From the NCBI GenBank assembly GCA_013815505.1, contig JACDGA010000019.1:1-13938 (forward strand): DNA of 13,938 bases. The letters are read 5' to 3'. A model generated the notes under the pieces. The model saw only the letters and a list, made by a program, of their open reading frames with translations, did not search any database and had not been told where the DNA came from. The stretch is from Acidimicrobiia bacterium. Lineage in GTDB: Bacteria > Actinomycetota > Acidimicrobiia > Acidimicrobiales > Ilumatobacteraceae. The translations under genes were made by a program, and so were the position numbers. How positions within the stretch are numbered: the stretch's first letter is position 1; every line of letters starts with the position of its first letter. This document shows, in pieces, positions 7,359-12,657 of the stretch.

Positions 7359-8440
7359 GGGTCGAGAGCCTCGACGTCGCCGCGTTCACCGTGCCCACCG
7401 AGCAACCCGAGTCGGATGGCACCCTCGTCTGGCACGAGACCACCGTGGTGGTGGTCGAGCCGACTGCTGGTGGCGTCCGCGGCCTCGGCTTCACGTACGC
7501 CAGTGCGGCCTGCGCGCCGCTGATCCGCGACGTGCTGCGCGACACGGTGGTCGGCACGGACGCCATGGACGTCCCCGGTGCCTGGACCGCCATGGTCACG
7601 GCCATCCGCAACCAGGGCCGGCCCGGCATCGCGTCGATGGCGATCGCCGCGGTGGACATCGCGCTGTGGGACCTCAAGGCCCGCCTGCTCGACCTGCCAC
7701 TGGCCCGGCTCCTGGGCATGGTCCGACCCGCGACACCGATCTACGGCAGCGGCGGCTTCACCTCGTACTCGACTCGACAGCTCGTCGACCAGCTCGCCGG
7801 GTGGGTCAACGACGACCGGATCCGGAGCGTCAAGATGAAGGTGGGCCGCGACCCGGCTGCCGACGCCGAGCGGGTGCGTGCGGCCCGGAACGCCATCGGA
7901 CCGGCGGCGACGCTCATGATCGATGCCAACGGCGCGTACTCGGCGAAGCAGGCCGTACGCCTCGCCCGCGCCTTCGCCGATCAGGACGTGTCGTGGTTCG
8001 AGGAACCGGTGTCGTCCGACGATCTGGTCGGCCTGCGAACCGTGCGCGAACTCATCGACATCGACATCGCCGCCGGCGAGTACGGCTACGACCTGCCCTA
8101 CTTCGCGCACATGGCGGGCTCGGGTGCCGTCGACGTCCTCCAGGCCGATGTGTCGCGCTGTGCCGGGATCACCGAGTGGCTGCGGGTCGCAGCAGTCGCC
8201 GCCGCCCACGACCTCGGCGTGTCCGCCCACTGCGCACCATCGCTGCACGCCCACCCGGCCTGCGCCGTCCCCAACGTCGTTCATCTCGAGTACTTCCACG
8301 ACCACGCCAGGGTCGATCGCCTCCTCTTCGACGGCGTGCTCGACCCGAGCGAGGGCATGCTCACGCCCGACCTGACGAGGGCGGGCATGGGGCTGGAGCT
8401 GAAGCGAGCCGACGCCGAGCGCTACCGGCGGGCGGCGTGA
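7355..8440 (+). CDS. Mandelate racemase/muconate lactonizing-type enolase-superfamily enzyme
   Basis: This 361-residue protein has the enolase-superfamily plan: an N-terminal capping domain, then a barrel. It carries a K-x-K motif (K160, K162), metal ligands in DANGAY (D190), FEEP (E216/E217) and AGEYGYD (E242), and a D265-H292 pair 27 residues apart, the same spacing as the Asp-His dyad of mandelate racemase. This assigns it to the mandelate-racemase subgroup, whose members racemise or dehydrate 2-hydroxy carboxylates and sugar acids using Mg2+. With both the Lys and His acid/base groups present it should be active. The specific acid cannot be read from sequence. ATG 7355 overlaps the preceding stop by 4 bases, so it is the last tightly coupled gene of the operon. 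Confidence 0.88.
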   Translation: MRVESLDVAAFTVPTEQPESDGTLVWHETTVVVVEPTAGGVRGLGFTYASAACAPLIRDVLRDTVVGTDAMDVPGAWTAMVTAIRNQGRPGIASMAIAAVDIALWDLKARLLDLPLARLLGMVRPATPIYGSGGFTSYSTRQLVDQLAGWVNDDRIRSVKMKVGRDPAADAERVRAARNAIGPAATLMIDANGAYSAKQAVRLARAFADQDVSWFEEPVSSDDLVGLRTVRELIDIDIAAGEYGYDLPYFAHMAGSGAVDVLQADVSRCAGITEWLRVAAVAAAHDLGVSAHCAPSLHAHPACAVPNVVHLEYFHDHARVDRLLFDGVLDPSEGMLTPDLTRAGMGLELKRADAERYRRAA

Positions 8441-8471
8441 CCCGATCGACGAGAAGAGAGCAGGACAACAC

Positions 8472-8939
8472 ATGAAGCCAGGAGACGTCGCAGGGGCACT
8501 GGGCAAGGGCCTGATCGCGGGGGTGGTCGGCACGGCGGCGATGACCGTGTCGAGCACGATCGAAGCCAAGCTGCGCAAGCGAGAGGGCAGCACCGCTCCG
8601 GCCGACGCCGCCGGCAAGGTGCTCGGCATCCAACCCAGGGACGCGGAGGGCAAGGCCCGGTTCTCCAACGTCGTGCACTGGGCCTACGGCACGTCGTGGG
8701 GCGGCTTCCGTGGCGTGCTCGCCGGGCTCGGCCTCCGGGGACCGATGGGGGCCGTCGCCCACTACGGCGCGGTCTGGGGCAGCGAGCTCGTCATGCTCCC
8801 CGCCCTCGAGGTGGCGCCTCCCCTCAAGGAGTGGGGACGGACCGAGCTGGCGATCGACGCCTTGCACCACCTCGTGTACGCCACGGCAACGAGCATCGCC
8901 TACGCAGCGCTCGACCGGACCAGCAGCGCCGGCAGCTGA
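8472..8939 (+). CDS. Small multi-pass membrane protein, DUF1440/YagU-like in style
   Basis: This 155-residue protein has several glycine- and alanine-rich hydrophobic segments: GKGLIAGVVGTAAMTVSS near the N-terminus, VVHWAYGTSWGGFRGVLAGLGL, GAVAHYGAVWGSELVMLPAL and LHHLVYATATSIAYAAL. The order GLIAGVVGTAAMT, then VHWAYGT, then LPALEVA, then LHHLVY resembles small inner-membrane proteins of the DUF1440/YagU sort; this family call is tentative. The ATG at 8472 has AGGA at 8462-8465 at good spacing. It lies 31 bases after the enolase-superfamily gene and so may be a sixth gene of the same transcript, though not overlapped. No function is known to me. Confidence 0.7.
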   Translation: MKPGDVAGALGKGLIAGVVGTAAMTVSSTIEAKLRKREGSTAPADAAGKVLGIQPRDAEGKARFSNVVHWAYGTSWGGFRGVLAGLGLRGPMGAVAHYGAVWGSELVMLPALEVAPPLKEWGRTELAIDALHHLVYATATSIAYAALDRTSSAGS

Positions 8940-8981
8940 CTGCTCGCAGGCGATCCTGATGCCAATGACCGCCCAGCGACG

Positions 8982-8999
8982 GGGCGCTCCGGCGCGCCC
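8982..8999. terminator. Possible hairpin between convergent genes
   Basis: A perfect 6-bp stem (GGGCGC and GCGCCC around a 6-base loop) lies in the 84-bp gap between the stop of the membrane-protein gene and the stop of the anti-sigma gene on the other strand. The position suits a shared terminator, but there is no T tract on either side, so this is weak. Confidence 0.3.
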
Positions 9000-9023
9000 G
9001 CTCGACATGCGGACGACCGCCCG

Positions 9024-9296
9024 TCAGCCCGACTCATGAGGGGGCGGAGGTTCGAGGCTGTGCCAGCCGCGAAACGCCCGGAGCAGCCGCTGCTGTGCCG
9101 CCGGCGAGAGGCGTTGCGGTGCAACCGCGCTCGCCGTCGTGATGATCTGGCGGATCTGCTCGACGTAGGTCACGCAGAACGGGCACGCCGCTAGGTGTTG
9201 CTCGAAGCGGGCGCGCCGACAGGGTGCCAGCGCCCCCTCCAGATAGTCGGTGACGAGCTCGACCAACTCCTGGCATGCGAGGTCTTCAGCGATCAT
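9024..9296 (-). CDS. Zinc-finger (ZAS/zf-HC2) anti-sigma factor
   Basis: This 90-residue soluble protein has the ZAS signature H34-x3-C38-x2-C41 (in RFEQHLAACPFC) and an upstream Cys8, which together form the zinc site of this class. There is no membrane segment, so it is a cytoplasmic anti-sigma factor. Members bind and hold a partner ECF sigma factor until a signal, often thiol oxidation, releases it. ATG 9296 overlaps the sigma stop by one base; a GTG at 9299 would give a 4-base overlap and one extra residue. The open frame extends further upstream (to 9437), but that part is the sigma gene read in another frame. Co-transcription with the sigma gene is near certain. A redox signal is inference, though it fits the peroxiredoxin-like gene in the island. 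Confidence 0.85.
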   Translation of the reverse strand: MIAEDLACQELVELVTDYLEGALAPCRRARFEQHLAACPFCVTYVEQIRQIITTASAVAPQRLSPAAQQRLLRAFRGWHSLEPPPPHESG

Positions 9297-10024
9297 CACG
9301 CCTCGAGCCGGTCGGCAGCCTCGTCCTCGTGCTGCTCGAGCCGTCGCCGGACCCTCGAGCGGGCCCGGTGCAGGAGCACGCGCTGATTCGTCTCCGTGAG
9401 CGCCAGGGCGATACAGACCTCCCGCGAGGTCCAGCACTCGACGTCGCGCAGCGTGATGACTGTCCGCTGCATGGCGGGAAGCCCGGTGATGGCGAGCAGG
9501 ACGACCTCGATCGCCTCGTTGGTCGCCACCTGGTCATCCGGACCCAGGGCCCACGCCGTGGGTGGGTTGCACCAGTGCCCTGGCCACTGCGGGTGGCGCG
9601 CATCGAAGAAGCGGGCCGGGTCGACCGCACAATCCTCGGCGGCGGCGCCGCCGAGGATCGCTGAGACCGGCACAACCCTGGCCGCGCGCTGGCCCATCGT
9701 CTTGGCGCGGTTCGTGAGAATGCGGAACATCCAGGTCTTGATCGACGATCGACCGTCGAAGCGATCGATGCCCCGGATCACGGCCATCCAAGTCTCTTGC
9801 ACCACGTCCTCGGCGGCAGCGCGGTCGGCGACATAGAACTCGGCCACCCGGAGCATGGATGCCTGGTGCCGGTCGATGAGGACAGCGAAGGAGGCCTCGC
9901 AGCCGCTGCGAAGGGCCTCCACGAGCGCCTTGTCCCCCCCGAGACAGGCCGTCGAGGCCGCCTCTGCGTCCGATTGCGAGTCGATCGTCGCGGTCGACTC
10001 GCTCCGTTGCTCGGTGGCTTCCAC
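9296..10024 (-). CDS. ECF-family RNA polymerase sigma factor
   Basis: The product is 242 residues from GTG 10024. Region 2 spans about 42-110 (FAVLIDRHQASMLRVAEFYVADRAAAEDVVQETWM, then the FDGRSSIKTWMFRI segment), and region 4 about 168-230 (LPAMQRTVITLRDVECWTSREVC, then TETNQRVLLHRARSRVRRRL). The linker between them is long (about 60 residues) and carries DPARFFDARHPQWPGHWCNPP. The start is chosen because AGGGGGA lies just upstream of GTG 10024; the frame continues 32 codons further, to 10120, without similarity to sigma factors. It directs transcription of a small regulon and is held by the ZAS protein encoded just downstream. Targets are unknown; autoregulation is common in this class. Confidence 0.88.
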   Translation of the reverse strand: MEATEQRSESTATIDSQSDAEAASTACLGGDKALVEALRSGCEASFAVLIDRHQASMLRVAEFYVADRAAAEDVVQETWMAVIRGIDRFDGRSSIKTWMFRILTNRAKTMGQRAARVVPVSAILGGAAAEDCAVDPARFFDARHPQWPGHWCNPPTAWALGPDDQVATNEAIEVVLLAITGLPAMQRTVITLRDVECWTSREVCIALALTETNQRVLLHRARSRVRRRLEQHEDEAADRLEA

Positions 10025-10109
10025 GCATCCCCCTGCTCGCGCCGGTGCTCGTTCGTGTCGAATGCTGGAGGAGCGGGGTCTGGACACCTCTGGGTACGTC
10101 GCGCGCGGC

Positions 10110-10132
10110 GACACACCCACTGTTTCTCGTTC
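10110..10132 (-). promoter_or_regulatory. Candidate ECF-type promoter for the sigma/anti-sigma pair
   Basis: On the minus strand, GAAC (10132-10129) is followed after 16 bases by GTC (10112-10110), close to the common ECF pattern of a GGAAC-like -35 and a CGTC-like -10 element. It lies about 85 bases upstream of the sigma start. The GAAC is also one arm of the inverted repeat at 10129-10141. No transcription evidence is available, and one match in GC-rich DNA can arise by chance. Confidence 0.3.
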
Positions 10133-10141
10133 TGGAAGAAC
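10129..10141. repeat. Short inverted repeat upstream of the sigma gene
   Basis: The sequence GTTCTGGAAGAAC has arms GTTCT and AGAAC around a 3-base centre. It overlaps the proposed -35 element, so it could be an operator. It is similar in form, but not identical, to GTTTCGAAGAAAC at 388-400 near the other end of the island. Confidence 0.3.
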
Positions 10142-10480
10142 TTAGCGTGCCTCGGTCGCCATGTCTCATCGGCGCCAGCTCTGGACGCAGGCACCCCTCC
10201 AGGGCGCGACCGAGCCGAGGGGACCGCGCGGTCGGCCGCCGACTGCAACCCGAACGGGAGCCGTCCTCGGCTCCGTCATCGGTAAACCTTGTGGTGCTCC
10301 GCCCGCGCCGACGCCCCGCGTCGCAAACCGTCGACGTCACCGCCCACACCGGTCAGTCTCGCCGGCGAACGCTCCCACCCACAGTCGCCCTGCTGAGACT
10401 CATCGGAATGAGAATAGTGGCACGTGAGACCTTTGCCGCCTAGGTCCCGCCGCTATTATGGCCTCTAAGCTGCACGTTCA
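10142..10480. other. Noncoding segment between the sigma gene and tRNA-Gly
   Basis: About 340 bases without a gene I can support. Open frames here give only low-complexity Arg/Pro-rich peptides with no recognisable family. The one notable element is the 11-bp motif at 10414-10424, shared with the left end. This is where an integrase gene might be expected, and none is present. Confidence 0.6.
10414..10424 (+). repeat. Third copy of the 11-bp motif, candidate integrase arm site (right)
   Basis: ATAGTGGCACG, identical to and in the same orientation as the tandem pair at 464-485, lies 58 bp inside the right core repeat. With flanking bases the match to the first left copy extends to AATAGTGGCACG. 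Its presence close to both ends of the island supports a recombination function. Confidence 0.55.
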
Positions 10481-10555
10481 TGGAGCGGGTGACGGGAATC
10501 GAACCCGCACCGCCAGCTTGGAAGGCTGGGGCTCTAGCCGTTGAGCTACACCCGC
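10481..10555 (-). tRNA. tRNA-Gly (anticodon TCC), intact, reconstituted by the island
   Basis: Read on the minus strand from 10555, the full cloverleaf is present: acceptor GCGGGTG paired with CACCCGC, D stem GCTC/GAGC, anticodon stem CCAGC/GCTGG with loop CTTCCAA, T loop TTCGATT, discriminator T, then an encoded CCA at 10483-10481. The anticodon TCC reads glycine GGA/GGG codons. Its 3' part, from the anticodon onward, lies in the 45-bp direct repeat, so that part was probably supplied by the element on integration. The displaced chromosomal copy at 316-360 lacks the CCA. Confidence 0.95.
10483..10527 (-). repeat. Right attachment site within tRNA-Gly
   Basis: These 45 bases are identical to 316-360. 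The identity ends at 10527/10528, just inside the anticodon stem, where the chromosomal 5' half of the tRNA begins. Crossovers for integrases in tRNA genes commonly fall in the anticodon-to-3'-end part, as here. Confidence 0.85.
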
Positions 10556-10586
10556 GAGGTGCTCGAAGGTTACCGGTTGCGAGTTT

Positions 10587-10658
10587 CCCACAGCCTGTGG
10601 GGCGTCGTCCCCAGGCAATTCACAACCAATCGGCACTGACGATCCACAGCCGTTGTGG
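10587..10658. promoter_or_regulatory. Two CCACA-type palindromes in the tRNA-Gly/small-gene intergenic region
   Basis: CCCACAG-C-CTGTGGG is a perfect 7-bp-arm palindrome at 10587-10601, and CCACA-GCCGT-TGTGG is a second inverted repeat at 10644-10658, followed by another CCACA at 10660. They lie between the tRNA (minus strand) and the start of the 105-aa gene (plus strand), so they could be operators or promoter-associated sites for either. The CCACA core also resembles part of a DnaA box, but no full TTATCCACA is present. Confidence 0.35.
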
Positions 10659-10674
10659 TCCACAATCGTTACCG

Positions 10675-10992
10675 ATGTCGATGAGCGTGCGACTCTCCGC
10701 GCCCCGGGCCCGCCGCCACGGGGTGCTGCTGCAACCGGCAGACCGCCGCGCCCTCGAGCGCGACGGCTGGCGCACGACGCTCGACTACAGGGAGAACCAC
10801 CTTCGCAGCAAAGACGGCAGCCTGCTGGAGGTCGTCGCGACGTGGACCGCCGAGGCGGAACGGTTCGAGGCCGATTGCGAGATCGCGAGCGCCGCGGCGC
10901 CGACGATCGAGGAGGCATGGGCGAAGGTGCGCATGGAGATCGAGGCGATGCGCTTCGAGCCGAACTCGCCCGTCCGACTACGTCGCGCCTGA
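10675..10992 (+). CDS. Unknown 105-residue protein
   Basis: I do not recognise this small soluble protein. It has a basic N-terminus (MSMSVRLSAPRARRHG), a central stretch GWRTTLDYRENHLRSKDGSLLEVVATWTAEAERFEADCEIASA and a helical C-terminus (TIEEAWAKVRMEIEAMRFEP). The start could be ATG 10675 or ATG 10681, two codons later. The open frame continues back to 10480 through the tRNA gene, which cannot be coding, so one of these ATGs is preferred. It lies outside the island, in apparent backbone, and converges on the minus-strand 91-aa gene with 6 bases between the stops. Confidence 0.65.
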   Translation: MSMSVRLSAPRARRHGVLLQPADRRALERDGWRTTLDYRENHLRSKDGSLLEVVATWTAEAERFEADCEIASAAAPTIEEAWAKVRMEIEAMRFEPNSPVRLRRA

Positions 10993-10998
10993 CGTCGG

Positions 10999-11274
10999 TC
11001 AGCGTCTCGCTGCGCGCTTGGCCGCCTTGGCCAGACGCTTCGCCGCGCGACCGACGGGTTCGATCGTGCGGTGGTCGAGATCGCCGATCTCCTCGCCGTT
11101 GTCGAACAGCACGCGGTAGCGCTGCCACTGGAAGCCATTGGCGAGCAGGATGCGACCCTCGCTCCCGACGGGCGCACCGTGCACGTCGGCCGTGGTGCGC
11201 ACGCGGTCGCCGATGCGCAGGTCGAGCTGGTCGGCGTGCGGCGTCGCCAGCGAATGCGGCTTCCAGTACTCCAT
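10999..11274 (-). CDS. Unknown 91-residue protein with a small beta-barrel-like core
   Basis: The core DLRIGDRVRTTADVHGAPVGSEGRILLANGFQWQRYRVLFDNGEEIGDLDHRTIEPV has the alternating strand-and-glycine pattern of small SH3/KOW-like barrels, and the C-terminus is a strongly basic tail (GRAAKRLAKAAKRAARR). The basic tail could bind nucleic acid; this is inference. GAGG lies a few bases before the ATG at 11274. The gene is divergent from the esterase gene, with 81 bases between their starts. Confidence 0.7.
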   Translation of the reverse strand: MEYWKPHSLATPHADQLDLRIGDRVRTTADVHGAPVGSEGRILLANGFQWQRYRVLFDNGEEIGDLDHRTIEPVGRAAKRLAKAAKRAARR

Positions 11275-11355
11275 CGCGCCTCAGTCTGGCGCACGCAGGC
11301 CGCACCGACCAGTCCGCCAGCGCCGGCAGGTCGCCGTCGGTAGCGTTCGGGCGCG

Positions 11356-12657
11356 ATGAGGGTCGGGTACCTGGCGCGCAGCGCCATCGGCGCGGGCGCG
11401 GCGGCGAACGCGCTGCGCCCGCTGTCGGCGAGCGTGGCAGCCCTGCCTGCCTTCTTCTCCGGCTGGCTCACGTCCGAGCTCGCACCGCAACTCATCGCTG
11501 CCCATGCGGCCGACTCGGCGTGGCAGATCGCTCGCGGTCGGACTCGCACCCGCGCCGGGCGAGCGGGACTGGTGCTGAGCGCTGGCGCGATCGCCGGGCT
11601 GGCCATGACGACGAGGCGTGCGCTCGGCGCTCGTGCCGTTGTCGACGACGTGCTGAAGGAACTGACCGACGCGATCGATGCCCCCGATGCCACCCACGCG
11701 GCTGCTGCCGTGGTGCCTCGGCCGTGGCGCCAGATCGCCCGACCGTTCCGCCTCCGTCGCGTCGGCGTCCGACGCACCGCCGGCGTCTCGTACGGGCCCG
11801 CTGGGTTCCGCAACCGCCTCGACGTGTACGCCGCCGCCGACGTCACGCCCGGCGACCGGCGTCCGGTGCTCGTTCAGATCCACGGCGGCGCGTGGGTCGC
11901 GGGGCGCAAGGACCAGCAGGGGCTCCCGACGATGTTCGAGCGCGCCGCGGCCGGGTGGGTGTGCGTCGCACCGAACTACCGACTGAGTCCACGAGCGACG
12001 TGGCCGGATCAGCTCGTCGACGTGAAGCGGGCGCTGGCGTGGGTGCGGGAGCACATCGACGACTTCGGCGGCGACCCCGGCTTCGTTGCCGTCACGGGCG
12101 GATCGGCCGGTGGCCACCTCGCGGCCATGGTCGCGCTGACGGCGAACGATCCCGCCTACCAACCGGGGTTCGAGCAGGCCGACACCACCGTGCAGGCGTG
12201 TGTGCCGCACTACGGCGTGTACGACCTCGCCAACACCGCCGGCGACAAGCGGGCACGGGTGCGCACCCACTTCCTCTCACGGGCGGTGCTGAAGCGCCCC
12301 GTCTCGGACACCGATGCCTTCGAGGCCGCGTCACCGCTGTGCCTCGTCGACGCCGACGCGCCACCGTTCTTCATCCTCCACGGCTCGAACGACACGCTCG
12401 TGCCGGTCGCCGAGGCTCGCCGCTTCGTCGCGCGGCTCCGTGCGACCTCGCGGCAGCGCGTGCTCTACGCCGAGCTGCCCGGCACCCAACACGCGTACGA
12501 CGTGTTCCACTCGATCCGCAGCACCGCCGTGATCGCCGCCGTCGGACGCTTCCTCGACTGGGCGCACGCCGATGCGACCGCACGCCAGTCACCGCGTCCC
12601 AGCGATGGCACGGCCGATCGGCAGTCGGTCGCCCCCGGTAGCCTGACCGCCCTGTGA
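11356..12657 (+). CDS. HSL-family alpha/beta hydrolase (esterase/lipase-like) with hydrophobic N-terminal region
   Basis: The 433-residue product carries the hormone-sensitive-lipase-type signature: oxyanion-hole motif H176-G-G-A-W, nucleophile S250 in GGSAGG, acid D346 in HGSNDTLVP and H379 in TQHAYD, a complete catalytic triad. Residues 1-95 are alanine-rich and hydrophobic, with at least one likely membrane-associated segment (AGLVLSAGAIAGLAM), so the enzyme may be membrane-bound. Enzymes of this type hydrolyse short- to medium-chain esters; the natural substrate is unknown. The ATG at 11356 lacks a strong ribosome binding site. Its stop overlaps the trigger factor GTG by 4 bases, so the two genes are translationally coupled. 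Confidence 0.85.
   Translation: MRVGYLARSAIGAGAAANALRPLSASVAALPAFFSGWLTSELAPQLIAAHAADSAWQIARGRTRTRAGRAGLVLSAGAIAGLAMTTRRALGARAVVDDVLKELTDAIDAPDATHAAAAVVPRPWRQIARPFRLRRVGVRRTAGVSYGPAGFRNRLDVYAAADVTPGDRRPVLVQIHGGAWVAGRKDQQGLPTMFERAAAGWVCVAPNYRLSPRATWPDQLVDVKRALAWVREHIDDFGGDPGFVAVTGGSAGGHLAAMVALTANDPAYQPGFEQADTTVQACVPHYGVYDLANTAGDKRARVRTHFLSRAVLKRPVSDTDAFEAASPLCLVDADAPPFFILHGSNDTLVPVAEARRFVARLRATSRQRVLYAELPGTQHAYDVFHSIRSTAVIAAVGRFLDWAHADATARQSPRPSDGTADRQSVAPGSLTAL

Larger units (their letters stand above)
316..10527. mobile_element. tRNA-Gly-integrated genomic island of about 10.17 kb without a visible integrase
   Basis: The element is bounded by a 45-bp direct repeat derived from tRNA-Gly, at a start-to-start distance of 10167 bp. 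The 5' half of the tRNA lies to the right of the repeat at 10528-10555, so the right flank is chromosome and the element runs leftward from it, having supplied a new tRNA 3' end. The interior holds two decayed genes, a five-gene metabolic operon, a small membrane protein and a sigma/anti-sigma pair. I found no tyrosine or serine recombinase, excisionase, relaxase, replication protein or phage structural gene in any frame. The island is therefore immobile, mobilised in trans, or a remnant whose recombination module was deleted. The window shows only this site; an additional island further left cannot be excluded. Confidence 0.8.

Noticed and set aside
7250..8668. Minus-strand open frame opposite the enolase-superfamily gene
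   Set aside because: Antisense shadow; the plus strand has the complete catalytic set K160/K162, D190, E242, D265 and H292.
10161..10427. Possible small gene between the sigma gene and tRNA-Gly
   Set aside because: The predicted peptide is Arg/Pro-rich low complexity with no ribosome binding site or known family, and it runs through the candidate arm site.
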